A stretch of DNA of 42,540 nt, from positions 1-42,540 of the forward strand of contig SIAN01000034.1 in NCBI GenBank assembly GCA_009691715.1, in the 5' to 3' direction. Within the stretch, counting starts at the first letter, position 1. Each line of letters starts with the position of its first letter. Below, one piece after another: positions 15,054-23,388 of the stretch. A program made the translations under genes and the position numbers. The DNA comes from Planctomycetota bacterium. GTDB lineage: Bacteria > Planctomycetota > B15-G4 > SIAN01. The notes below the pieces were generated by a model. That model worked only from the letters and a program-made list of their open reading frames with translations, did not search any database and had not been told where the DNA came from.

Positions 15054-16484
15054 ATGTCGAACGTGGCGGAGCATCGCGTGGGATCTTCGTCCTGGCGCGC
15101 GTTCTCGCATGCAATGACGCTCGTCGTCGTGGCGGTCGGCGCGGCTCCCACTGCCTCGGCGCAGCAGCCCGCCATTCCGGAAAGCGTCGGCACCATCGAC
15201 GGCGCGCCGATCGCCGCCGATTCCTTCGCCCGCTTCGTGCTCGCCGAGCAGGGAAGTTCCGGCGTCGGCACCGAGGCGCTCGACTTCCTGATCCAGGAGC
15301 GGCTGATCGAACTCGAGGCGCGGCGACGCGGTGTCGTCGTGACCGAACTCGACATCGACTCGCGCATCGCCGCGCTCGAGACCCAGTTGCGAGCGCAGAG
15401 CAAGGGCCGGATCGGCGTGGAAGACCAGCGCGTCGCGATGAACGTCGACATCGCGATCTTTCGTCGCGTGCTGCGCAAGGCGATCGCCGCTGAACGGATG
15501 ATGCGCGACGACTTCGGCCTCGGCGACGCCGACGTGCGACCAGAGAAGCAGAGCCTCTGGTTCCAGGAGCAGCGCGCGCGCGGTGGCGTGCGCACCGAGG
15601 GGCTCGCGGCCGAAATCGCCGCCGAGTTCTCGATCGAGTTCGCCGACGAGCGCATCACCCGGACTGAATGGGGACTGCGCCTGTTCCATGCGCTCTCCAA
15701 AGCGGACGCCGACCGCATGTTCGACGAGTTCATCGGGATCGAGCTCCTGCTCGCCGCGGCCCGGAAGGTTGGCCTCGACGTCACGCCGCAACACGTCGCG
15801 CGCGAGGTGCAGGAACGGACCGAGCAATTGCTGGCGAAGTTGAAGGACGCCGGTATGCCGACCGAGGGCGTCGACTACCTGTCGACGCTGAAGGCGCGCG
15901 GCGACGATCCCACGGCTGTCGTCGGCAGCGATCGGTTCAAGGCCGAGATCCTGTTGAAGGAGCTCGCCCGCCAGCGCCACGGGAAAGACGACTGGCGCGG
16001 CTACTACAACGACCATCGCGCCGAGTTCGACCAGGCGTTCGGACGGCGCGTGCGCGTTGCCACGATTTTCCTCCGCGCCGATCCCGAAAAGGGCGGCAAG
16101 AGCCTGCGCACTTGGCCCGAGGCGACGGCCGAGCTCGACCGGATCCGCCAGCGCACGCTCGCCGGCGACATCCCGGCGGCAGAGGCGTTCTCCAGCTTCG
16201 CCCGCCAATTCTCCGAGCACGACTCGGCAAAGCGCGGGGGCGACCTCGGGTTCCTGTCGGAGGCGCAGCTCGAAAAGCTCGGCCTGCCGGCGAAGCTGAT
16301 CGATGAGAAACCGGCCACCCTGTTCGGCCCACTCACGACCGCTCCGGGCGTCCACCTGCTCCGGATCGTCGAGCAGCGCGCCGCCTCGCCATTCGCCGAG
16401 ATCTGCGGCGAGGTCGAGAAGGCGGCTCGGCGCGCGCTCTTGCAGGAGCTGCGCAAAACGGCCAAGGTCGAGCGCGGGATCTGA
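15054..16484 (+). CDS. SurA/PpiC-type periplasmic peptidyl-prolyl isomerase
   Basis: 476 aa from the ATG at 15054, two bases after the previous stop. A signal peptide covers about residues 18-37 and ends in ASA. The N-terminal chaperone-like region has alternating helices (GTEALDFLIQERLIELEARR). A parvulin domain lies at about 330-460, with RVATIFLRAD, FSSFARQFSEHDSAKRGGDLG and PGVHLLRI, the latter close to the end. Expected to help fold exported proteins in the periplasm. A long upstream open frame (from 14745) is only read-through in a neighbouring gene's shadow. Followed 28 bases later by the first microcompartment vertex gene. Confidence 0.85.
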   Translation: MSNVAEHRVGSSSWRAFSHAMTLVVVAVGAAPTASAQQPAIPESVGTIDGAPIAADSFARFVLAEQGSSGVGTEALDFLIQERLIELEARRRGVVVTELDIDSRIAALETQLRAQSKGRIGVEDQRVAMNVDIAIFRRVLRKAIAAERMMRDDFGLGDADVRPEKQSLWFQEQRARGGVRTEGLAAEIAAEFSIEFADERITRTEWGLRLFHALSKADADRMFDEFIGIELLLAAARKVGLDVTPQHVAREVQERTEQLLAKLKDAGMPTEGVDYLSTLKARGDDPTAVVGSDRFKAEILLKELARQRHGKDDWRGYYNDHRAEFDQAFGRRVRVATIFLRADPEKGGKSLRTWPEATAELDRIRQRTLAGDIPAAEAFSSFARQFSEHDSAKRGGDLGFLSEAQLEKLGLPAKLIDEKPATLFGPLTTAPGVHLLRIVEQRAASPFAEICGEVEKAARRALLQELRKTAKVERGI

Positions 16485-16512
16485 ACGCCGCACCCGCGGG
16501 GAGGAGACGACG

Positions 16513-16821
16513 ATGCAGCTCGCACGCGTGGTTGGGACGGTGGTCTCGACCGTGAAGGAGGCGCGCATGCGGAGCCTCAAGCTGCAGGTCCTGAAGCTCC
16601 TCGACGAACAGGGGCGACCCACCGGGGCCTATCAGGTCGCGGTCGACGCGGTCGGTGCCGGCCAGGGCGACGTGGTGCTCTTCGCCGGTGGATCGAGCGC
16701 GCGCCAGACCGAGTTCACCGATGGCAAGCCGACCGATGCCACGATCATGGCGGTGGTCGACTCGTGGGACGTCGACGGGAAGGTCGTCTGGTCCGCGCAT
16801 GGCGAGGAGGTGGCGACGTGA
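16513..16821 (+). CDS. Bacterial microcompartment vertex protein 1 (EutN/CcmL, BMC-P)
   Basis: 102 aa pentameric shell-vertex protein. Seen: MQLARVVGTVVSTVK at the N-terminus, VAVDAVGAGQGDVVLFAGGSSAR (the family signature, residues about 43-65) and PTDATIMAVVD. ATG at 16513 has GGAGA upstream. Such pentamers cap the vertices of polyhedral protein shells. First of three paralogues in a row, followed by a class II aldolase, as in the PVC-type microcompartment for L-fucose/L-rhamnose breakdown. No hexameric shell gene is nearby. Confidence 0.92.
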   Translation: MQLARVVGTVVSTVKEARMRSLKLQVLKLLDEQGRPTGAYQVAVDAVGAGQGDVVLFAGGSSARQTEFTDGKPTDATIMAVVDSWDVDGKVVWSAHGEEVAT

Positions 16822-17096
16822 GGCTCGGGCGCGTGATCGGCCGCGTGGTCGCCACCGTGCGCGCGAAGGGTCTCGACGGGGAGAAGCTGCTCGTCGTCCA
16901 GCCGCTCGACGCCGCGCACCACGCGGCAGGCGCAAGTGTGATCGCCTGCGACGTCGCGCAGAGTGGCCTCGGCGATCTCGTGCTCTGGGTCGGTGGCCGC
17001 GAGGCGGCGCTCGCGCTTCGGCGCACGTTCGTCCCGGTCGACGCGACGATTCTCGGCCACGTCGAGCCGGCTTCCAGCGTGCCGGCGCAAGCCTGA
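16818..17096 (+). CDS. Bacterial microcompartment vertex protein 2 (EutN/CcmL, BMC-P), divergent copy
   Basis: 92 aa from a GTG that overlaps the previous stop (GTGA). The N-terminus VRLGRVIGRVVATVRAKGL and the C-terminal PVDATILGHVE keep the family pattern. The signature segment is changed: the usual D-x-VGAG-x-GD becomes CDVAQSGLGDLVLWVGG, and the GSSAR loop becomes REAAL. It probably still forms a pentamer but with altered vertex contacts, as is common when three BMC-P paralogues have specialised. The overlap implies translation coupled to copy 1. Confidence 0.88.
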   Translation: MRLGRVIGRVVATVRAKGLDGEKLLVVQPLDAAHHAAGASVIACDVAQSGLGDLVLWVGGREAALALRRTFVPVDATILGHVEPASSVPAQA

Positions 17097-17111
17097 AAGG
17101 TCGCTACGACG

Positions 17112-17453
17112 ATGCAACTGTTCCGCGTGATCGGCCCGGTGGTCGTCCCGGTGCGCCACCCGTTCCTCGACAGCAAGACGTTGCTGCTGATCGAACGCCT
17201 CAAGCCCGACGGCACGCCCGAACCGGCGCACCACCGCGTCGCGATCGACACGGTCGGCGCCGGGCCGGGCGACCTCGTGCTGGCGCTCGAAGAGGGCAAC
17301 TCGGCGCGCCAGATCTTCGATGACCAGGGCGCGCCGGTGCGTCACGTGATCGTCGGATTCGTGGACGAGGTCGAACTCGACGGCAAGATCACGCTTCGGA
17401 ACGAGGCCCGGGTGGCGTCGAGCGTGACCACCCGCACGGAGCGCGGGCGATGA
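17112..17453 (+). CDS. Bacterial microcompartment vertex protein 3 (EutN/CcmL, BMC-P)
   Basis: 113 aa, ATG at 17112. Seen: MQLFRVIGPVVVPVRHPFL, VAIDTVGAGPGDLVLALEEG then NSAR, and HVIVGFVDEVELDGK. The insert in the second strand (KPDGTPEPAHH) makes it longer than copy 2. The stop overlaps the ATG of the aldolase (ATGA). With copies 1 and 2 it forms the three-vertex set typical of PVC-type loci, which supports a true shell rather than a single moonlighting EutN. Confidence 0.92.
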   Translation: MQLFRVIGPVVVPVRHPFLDSKTLLLIERLKPDGTPEPAHHRVAIDTVGAGPGDLVLALEEGNSARQIFDDQGAPVRHVIVGFVDEVELDGKITLRNEARVASSVTTRTERGR

Positions 17454-18178
17454 GGTCCTACCCCTACAGCGAGGCCGAGCTGCGCCAGCAACTCTGCGAC
17501 ATCGGCCGCATGATGTACGAGCGCGGCTTCATCGGCGCCGCCGACGGCAACCTCGCCGCCCGCATCGACGACGAGCGACTGCTGGTCACGCCCGCCGCGG
17601 TGCTCAAGGGCTTCATGACGCCCGACATGCTGGTCGTGACTGATCTCGACGGCAACGCGCTCGACGGCGGCCGCCCGTCGACCGAGATCAAGATGCACGT
17701 CGCGCTGCTGCAGGAGCGCCCCGACATCTCCGCCGCGCTGCACGCCCACCCGCCCTACACCGTGTCGTTCTCACTCGCCGGCATCCCGCTCTCGCGCTGC
17801 GTGATCCCCGAGATCGTCGTGACCATCGGCATGGTGCCGACGGTTCCGTATGCGACGCCCGGCACCAAGGAACTCCCCGATTCGCTGCGCGAGCCGATCA
17901 GGAAGTCCGACGTGCTGCTGCTCGAACGGCACGGCATCGTGACCGTCGCCGACGAGATCTGGAACTGCTTCAAGCTGCTCGACATGGTCGAGCACGCGGC
18001 CAAGATCACCCACCTCGCGTTGCAGCTCGGCGGCGCGAAGGTGCTCGACCGCGACCAGGTCGACAAACTGGTGAACTCGCGCTACGACCTCGGCGTCGGC
18101 CAGCGCAGCACCATCGCCGAAGACCTGATGGCGCGGCTCGCCTGCTCGCAGCCGCTCACGCGCAAGCCGGGGCCGTGA
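17450..18178 (+). CDS. Class II aldolase, fuculose/rhamnulose-phosphate type
   Basis: 242 aa zinc-dependent aldolase of the adducin/FucA fold. Seen: ADGNLAARI, phosphate-binding and catalytic residues in STEIKMH (Glu79), the zinc pair HAHPP (His98, His100), and the third histidine in ERHGIV (His161). In the PVC-type microcompartment this enzyme splits L-fuculose-1-phosphate or L-rhamnulose-1-phosphate into DHAP and L-lactaldehyde, the toxic aldehyde that the shell retains. The C-terminal TIAEDLMARLA could form a short amphipathic helix of the kind used for encapsulation, an inference. Translationally coupled to BMC-P copy 3. The dehydrogenase, phosphotransacylase and hexamer genes expected beside it are absent from the window. 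Confidence 0.9.
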   Translation: MRSYPYSEAELRQQLCDIGRMMYERGFIGAADGNLAARIDDERLLVTPAAVLKGFMTPDMLVVTDLDGNALDGGRPSTEIKMHVALLQERPDISAALHAHPPYTVSFSLAGIPLSRCVIPEIVVTIGMVPTVPYATPGTKELPDSLREPIRKSDVLLLERHGIVTVADEIWNCFKLLDMVEHAAKITHLALQLGGAKVLDRDQVDKLVNSRYDLGVGQRSTIAEDLMARLACSQPLTRKPGP

Positions 18179-18182
18179 AGGC

Positions 18183-19376
18183 GTGACCGGCGCGCCGCGC
18201 AGCGTCTCGCTGGACGCCCCGCGCATCCTGGACGTCCCGCGCATCCTGGACGTCCCGCGCATCCTGGACGCCCCGCGCATCCTGATCGACGCGACCGCTG
18301 GTGCGCGACCCGACTGCTCGGGCATCGGCCGTTACGTGCATGAACTGCTGCGCGCGATCGCGGCGGAACCATCCGCGCAAGACCTCGAGATTGGCGTGCG
18401 CGGCAGCAAATGGCGCGATCGCGGCTGCCTGCCGATCGCCGCCTTCCCCGTCCCACCGACGCTGCGCCGGCTCGCCGATTGGCGCGATCGGTTCGGACTG
18501 CGCGGCATCGACCTCGTCCACGGACTCGACGTTCGCTTGCCGCCGAATCGTCGGTTGGCGCGCGTGGCGACGCTGCACGACCTCTTCTCGCTCGAGCGGG
18601 ACGATCTCGCAGACGCCGGATTCCGGAGCAAGCGCACGCGCCAGTACCAGGCGCTCGCTGACGGTGCCGATCGAATCGTCTGCGTCTCGGCCGCGACCGA
18701 AGCCGCATTCCTGGCGCGATTCCCGCAGGCGCGCGGCCGCACCACCGTCATCCACCACGGCGTTGATCCGCGCTTCGTGCGCCCCGATGCCGCGACGCTC
18801 GCCACATTTCGCGCGCGGCACGCGCTGCCGCCGCGTTACCTGCTCTTCGTCGGACTGCTGTCGACGCGCAAGAACCTGCTCGTGCTGCTCGAGGCGTTCC
18901 GTTCCGTCGCGGCGCACGACCGCGACCTGACGCTGGTCCTGGCGGGTCAGCGAAGCCACGGCTTCGCGCCGATCGCGGAGGCGATCGAGCGTCACCCCGC
19001 GCGCGCGCGCATCGTGCTGCCAGGATTCGTGCCCGACGCCGAGCTGCCGGCGCTCTACGGCGCGGCCGAGTGCCTGGCGTTCCCGTCGCTGCTCGAAGGC
19101 TTCGGCTTGCCGATCCTCGAAGCGTTCGCCTGCGGCACGCCGGTGGTCGCGAGCACGTTGCCGGTCTTCGCGGAGGTCGGCGGCGAGCTGCTCCTTTCCG
19201 CGCCCGGCGACGATCCGTCGGCGTTCGCAGCGACGCTCCAAGCGGCGCTGGCGCAGCGCGTCGACGGCGCGCTCGCAGCCCGCCGGATCGCCCACGCCAA
19301 TCGATTCACCTGGCCGGCTGCGGCACGCGCGACGATCGCAGTCTGGCACGCCGCGATCGCGGAACGGACAGGTTGA
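18183..19376 (+). CDS. Glycosyltransferase family 4
   Basis: 397 aa from a GTG at 18183, four bases after the aldolase stop; the binding site is weak so the start is uncertain. A retaining GT-B transferase. Seen: GIGRYVHELL near the N-terminus, VATLHDLF, VCVSAATEAAF, VIHHGVDPRF, YLLFVGLLSTRKNL, VLPGFVPDAELPALY, and the donor-site SLLEGFGLPILEAFACGTPVV (E-x7-E). The first 30 residues contain four copies of a six-residue unit D-x-P-R-I-L before the true first strand (ILIDATAG). Probably acts in surface polysaccharide or glycan synthesis. Its position after the microcompartment genes may be fortuitous. Confidence 0.9.
   Translation: MTGAPRSVSLDAPRILDVPRILDVPRILDAPRILIDATAGARPDCSGIGRYVHELLRAIAAEPSAQDLEIGVRGSKWRDRGCLPIAAFPVPPTLRRLADWRDRFGLRGIDLVHGLDVRLPPNRRLARVATLHDLFSLERDDLADAGFRSKRTRQYQALADGADRIVCVSAATEAAFLARFPQARGRTTVIHHGVDPRFVRPDAATLATFRARHALPPRYLLFVGLLSTRKNLLVLLEAFRSVAAHDRDLTLVLAGQRSHGFAPIAEAIERHPARARIVLPGFVPDAELPALYGAAECLAFPSLLEGFGLPILEAFACGTPVVASTLPVFAEVGGELLLSAPGDDPSAFAATLQAALAQRVDGALAARRIAHANRFTWPAAARATIAVWHAAIAERTG
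18213..18284 (+). repeat. Four tandem copies of an 18-bp unit inside the GT4 gene
   Basis: Units at 18213-18230, 18231-18248, 18249-18266 and 18267-18284 follow the pattern GACGYCCCGCGCATCCTG and differ only at the Y position. They encode D-[AV]-P-R-I-L four times and do not change the frame. Confidence 0.95.
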
Positions 19377-19400
19377 GCGACCGGCGGCTAGAACGGCGGG

Positions 19401-21926
19401 ATGGATCTGCTGCGCCAACATCTCCTCGCCGTCGCGGTCACGGTCGCCGCTTCGCTTGCGGCATCGATCTCTCCGGCGCAAGACGCCGCCGGCCCCACCA
19501 GCGAGCCGACGCTCGCTCGCGAGGCCGCGCTCGAGGCGAGCCTCCCCGACGCGATGCGCCGCGAGCTCGAGAATCGGCTGCGCGTGCTCAATGTCGCCGC
19601 GCATCCCGATGACGAAGATGGCGCGCTGCTGAAGAGCTTCGCGCGGCAGGGCGCAGAGATCTGGACGCTCTTCTCCACTCGCGGTGAAGGCGGTCAGAAC
19701 GCGATCGGGCACGATCTGGAGCAGGAGCTCGGCAGCCGGCGCGAGGAGGAGACGTTGGCGGCGAGCGCGGTGGTCGGCTCGACGCCGTGGTTCCTCGGCT
19801 TCCCCGACTTCGGCTTCAGCAAGCGCGCGGACGAGACCTTCACGCGCTGGGGTGGCCGCGACGAGGTGGTGCGTCGCATCACGTGGGTGATCCGGACGTT
19901 CAAGCCGCATCGCATCTTCACCAACCATCCGCAGACCGGCGGCCACGGCCACCATCAGGCCACCTCGATCGCGCTGCACGAGGCGATCGTCGCCGCCGCC
20001 GACCCGGCGCGTTACCCGGAGCAACTGGCGGAGGGTCTCGCCGTCTGGAGCGCCGACGCGCTGTTCGTGCGGATCGGGAGGGACGATCCGGCGGCCGAGC
20101 TGACGCTCGCGATCGACTACGACGTCGCCGTCGAGGGCGATCCGGCCGGCAAGACGCTCGCCGAGATCGCGCACACGGCGTTGCTGCGTCACGCGAGCCA
20201 GGGGCCTTGGCGCGCGTTCGATGCGGCGGCGAAGCATGCGGCCCGTTACACGATCACCTGGAGCTCACCGACGTTGCGCACGCTGCGCGAGCTGCCGCAG
20301 CGAACGACGCCGTTGCCCGAACGCAGCGCGACTGCGGCGTTCACGATCGCCGATCTGCTGGCGCTGCTGGCGAGCCCGGCGTTTTCGGGCACGAACGCCC
20401 CGAGCCAGGCGCGCGTCGACCACTGGCTGACGGCGCTCGCAGGTGCCGAGCTCGCGTTTCCCGACGACGAGGGCACGACGCCGCGCGGCGCTCTGCTTCC
20501 GGGCGAGCCGCTGCGCTTCCTCGTGCTGTTACATGGCCGCGATCCGCTCTATCGCGGGGCCGAATGCGCGGCGGCACTCGAACGACTCGAACCCGTCCTG
20601 ACCCTTGAAGGGCCTGGCGAACTGACCGCGCAAGCCAGTGCCGCCGCGATCGCGGCCCGCCCCGAACTGCGCGCGACCTTTCGTGACGCGCTCGCCGCTG
20701 CCGCCACGCTCACCGTCGCGAACGCGGCACCGTGGTCTTGGCCGGCGCCGGAGCGGACCGTCGGCCCATTCTCCGGCAGCCACCGCCACCCGTTCACCGC
20801 CCGCGTGACCTTCACCCGCGACGGTCGGCAGCTGGCGACGCTGCGGCTGCCGATCACGAAAGCGATCGCGCCGGCGCTGGTCGGCGCGCTTTCACGCGAT
20901 CCGCTGCCGTTGGTGCGTCCACCGGGAACCGCCCGCGCGAACGGCGCGCTGCGGCTGCGCTTCCCGACCGGCCGCGTCCCGCAAGGCGAGCTGCACCTGC
21001 GCGCGCCCACCGGCTTCCACTTCGAGTCGCTTGGTGCGCGCCTCGACGCGCTGCCCGTCACGCTGCCAGCGGTCCAGAACCTCGGCGACACCAGCGCTCC
21101 GCTGTTCGAACTGCCGTTCACGCTGGTCGCGCGCGAGCTCCCGCCCGCCGACCCGGAACGAGCCACGCTTCGCCTGCCGCTCGCCTTCGCGCTCGAGTTC
21201 GCCGACGGCGCTCCGATCGCCACCATCTTGGGCGAGCTCGCGATCCTCGACGTCTTGCCACCGTCCACGAGCCGCATCGCCTTCGTGCCGGGTGCCGACG
21301 GCAGCGCCGGCCTCGCGCTCGACGACCTCGGCGTGCCCTGCACGCGGCTGTCACCCGAAGCGCTCGCCCGCGAACCGCTCACCCGCTTCAGCCACGTGCT
21401 CCTCGATGCGCGCACGCTCGGAACGAGCGAGGCCCTTCGCCAGCAGTCGGCGCGCCTGCGCGAGTTCGTCGCGCGCGGCGGCCACGTCGTCGTGCTCTAC
21501 CACAAGACCAGCGAATGGAACGAGTGGGCGAAGCTGGAGCAGACACCGGCACCGGCGCGCCTCGAACTCGCGGACGTGCGCGTCTGCGAGGAGTCGAGCG
21601 CGATGACGATCCTGGCCCACGGCCACCCGCGACTGCTCCACCCGAACGTCATCCTGCAGCGCGATTTCGACGGCTGGACCCAGGAGCGCGGCCTCTACTT
21701 CCCCGAGAAGGGGGAGAAGCTGAGCTACGACGACCGCTACGTCGAGCTGCTCGCCTGCGCCGATGCTGGCGAACCGCAGCACAAGGGCGGCCTGCTCGAA
21801 TGGCGGAACGAGGCGGGCGGCACCTTCGTCTTCTGCGCCTACGCGCTGCATCGCCAGCTGCGCGCCGGCCATGGCGGCGGGTGGCGCCTCTTCGCCAACC
21901 TGCTGGCGCTCCCCCCCGCCCGCTGA
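19401..21926 (+). CDS. Large secreted PIG-L/LmbE-type deacetylase
   Basis: 841 aa with a signal peptide (residues 1-27, ending SPAQ). The LmbE-like domain (about 60-330) has the zinc motif AAHPDDED (His68, Asp71) and GGHGHHQAT (His184/His185 region), as in N-acetylglucosamine-type deacetylases. A beta-rich middle region (about 480-610) follows. The C-terminal part (about 630-841) has the layout of a class I amidotransferase-like fold: FSHVLLDARTL, then REFVARGGHVVVLYHK, but no catalytic Cys is visible. This multi-domain form is found in Planctomycetes and Bacteroidetes. Substrate unknown; an N-acetyl sugar or glycan is inferred. It follows the GT4 gene by 24 bases. Confidence 0.88.
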   Translation: MDLLRQHLLAVAVTVAASLAASISPAQDAAGPTSEPTLAREAALEASLPDAMRRELENRLRVLNVAAHPDDEDGALLKSFARQGAEIWTLFSTRGEGGQNAIGHDLEQELGSRREEETLAASAVVGSTPWFLGFPDFGFSKRADETFTRWGGRDEVVRRITWVIRTFKPHRIFTNHPQTGGHGHHQATSIALHEAIVAAADPARYPEQLAEGLAVWSADALFVRIGRDDPAAELTLAIDYDVAVEGDPAGKTLAEIAHTALLRHASQGPWRAFDAAAKHAARYTITWSSPTLRTLRELPQRTTPLPERSATAAFTIADLLALLASPAFSGTNAPSQARVDHWLTALAGAELAFPDDEGTTPRGALLPGEPLRFLVLLHGRDPLYRGAECAAALERLEPVLTLEGPGELTAQASAAAIAARPELRATFRDALAAAATLTVANAAPWSWPAPERTVGPFSGSHRHPFTARVTFTRDGRQLATLRLPITKAIAPALVGALSRDPLPLVRPPGTARANGALRLRFPTGRVPQGELHLRAPTGFHFESLGARLDALPVTLPAVQNLGDTSAPLFELPFTLVARELPPADPERATLRLPLAFALEFADGAPIATILGELAILDVLPPSTSRIAFVPGADGSAGLALDDLGVPCTRLSPEALAREPLTRFSHVLLDARTLGTSEALRQQSARLREFVARGGHVVVLYHKTSEWNEWAKLEQTPAPARLELADVRVCEESSAMTILAHGHPRLLHPNVILQRDFDGWTQERGLYFPEKGEKLSYDDRYVELLACADAGEPQHKGGLLEWRNEAGGTFVFCAYALHRQLRAGHGGGWRLFANLLALPPAR

Positions 21927-21946
21927 ACGACTCGCGCGACCGCAGC

Positions 21947-21954
21947 GCTACCAT
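21947..21954 (+). promoter_or_regulatory. GCTACCAT element upstream of the MFS gene
   Basis: The decamer GCTACCATGC begins here, 85 bases before the MFS start, and is identical to the one before tRNA-Arg(TCT) at 42002. It fits a -10 element (TACCAT) preceded by GC. No -35 hexamer is visible. Confidence 0.4.
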
Positions 21955-22038
21955 GCCACGCCTTCGCGGAACGCGCCTCGTGGGGAGGACGCCGGCGCCG
22001 GCCCATCTCGTCGGCGCGCGTCGAGGGAGATCGACGGA

Positions 22039-23370
22039 ATGAAGCTCCGCCTGTCGGTGATGATGTTCCTGCAGTACGCGATCTGGGGCGCGTGGCTGCC
22101 GATCCTGTTCCCCTACCTGATGGGGCACCTCGGCTTCACGCTCGATCAGGTTTCGGCGATCTTCGCGGCCGGCGCGGCAGGAGCGATCATCGGCCCGTTC
22201 ATCGCAGGCCAGGTCGCCGACCGCTTCTTCGCCACCGAGAAATTCCTCGGCGTGAGCCATCTGATCGGTGCGCTATTGGTTTGGACGCTGTCCGAGACGA
22301 CCAGCTACACCACGTTTCTCGCCATCTCTGCGGTCTACGGGCTGATCTACGCGCCGACACTCGCGCTCACCAACTCGATCTCGTTCCATCACCTCGAAGA
22401 CCGCGACCGCGACTTCGGGCGCGTACGCCTGTGGGGCACGATCGGCTGGATCGCGGCGGGCATCGCGATCGGCCACTGGCTCGGCACCCAGCACTCGCCG
22501 GCCGGGCTCATCGGCGCCGACCTCGAGAAAGCGTGGAACGCCGGTCGCGCCGACGCCTTCAAGCTCTCCGCACTGCTCGGCGTCGCGCTTGGCTTCTACT
22601 GCTTCGCGCTCCCGCACACGCCGCCGCGGAAGGATGCCGCCCAGAAGAGTGCTGTCGCCCAAGCACTCGGCTACGTCAAGCGCCAGCCGCTGCTCACGTT
22701 GTTCCTGCTCGCAGTTCCGATCAGTTGCGTGCATCAGTTCTATTTCGTGCACACCTCAAACTTCCTGTCGCGCTACCAGAGCGGCGGCGCAGGCGAATTT
22801 GCGCAGTCCATCAACGACGTGCTCGGCGTCGGCGGCGGCGGGTTGATGACGATCGGCCAGATGTCGGAGATCGTCGTGCTGGCGCTGGTCACGGTGCTGG
22901 CAAAGCAGATGTCGCGCAAGTCGCTGCTGGCGATCGGCCTGCTCGCTTATGCCGCGCGCATGGCGCTGTTCGCCTACACCGACTCGGCGGCGACCGTGCT
23001 GCTCGGTGTCGCGCTGCACGGACTCTGCTTTGGCTGCTTCATCTTCGTCGCCTTCATGGTGGTCGACGAGGAGACGCCGCCCGAGGTGCGCGCGAGCGCG
23101 CAGAACCTCTTCAACCTGGTCATCGTCGGCATCGGAATCATCGTCGGCAGCTGGTTCGCCGGCTCGCTGATCGGCGGCTGGGCGAAACGGGCAGTGCTCG
23201 GCCCGGAGAGCGATCCCGCCGCGGTGATTCCCGACGAACTGCAACGCGACTACTACACCCACCTTTTCAGCGTGCCGATGTGGATCGCGCTCGGGTGCCT
23301 GCTGGTGCTGCTGGTCGCTTACCCAGGCGGAAAGAAGCCGGCGACGAACGCCGTGGCCGGCGCGCGCTGA
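22039..23370 (+). CDS. MFS transporter of the nucleoside:H+ symporter type
   Basis: 443 aa from the ATG at 22039 (GGGAGATCGACGGA upstream); the longer open frame from 21763 runs inside the previous gene. About twelve membrane segments. N-terminal MKLRLSVMMFLQYAIWGAWLP and the first-loop GQVADRFFATEKFLG are typical of NupG/XapB-like proteins, as are GRVRLWGTIGWIAAG and the late HGLCFGCFIFVAFMVVDE. Predicted to import nucleosides or related small molecules by proton symport; the substrate cannot be fixed from sequence. It is convergent with the SGNH-like gene with an 18-base gap. Confidence 0.88.
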   Translation: MKLRLSVMMFLQYAIWGAWLPILFPYLMGHLGFTLDQVSAIFAAGAAGAIIGPFIAGQVADRFFATEKFLGVSHLIGALLVWTLSETTSYTTFLAISAVYGLIYAPTLALTNSISFHHLEDRDRDFGRVRLWGTIGWIAAGIAIGHWLGTQHSPAGLIGADLEKAWNAGRADAFKLSALLGVALGFYCFALPHTPPRKDAAQKSAVAQALGYVKRQPLLTLFLLAVPISCVHQFYFVHTSNFLSRYQSGGAGEFAQSINDVLGVGGGGLMTIGQMSEIVVLALVTVLAKQMSRKSLLAIGLLAYAARMALFAYTDSAATVLLGVALHGLCFGCFIFVAFMVVDEETPPEVRASAQNLFNLVIVGIGIIVGSWFAGSLIGGWAKRAVLGPESDPAAVIPDELQRDYYTHLFSVPMWIALGCLLVLLVAYPGGKKPATNAVAGAR

Positions 23371-23388
23371 GGGACGGCGCCCACCGCT

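Noticed and set aside
18213..18284. CRISPR-like array
   Set aside because: The units are contiguous without spacers and lie in a coding frame. The other tandem repeats in the window are of the same kind.
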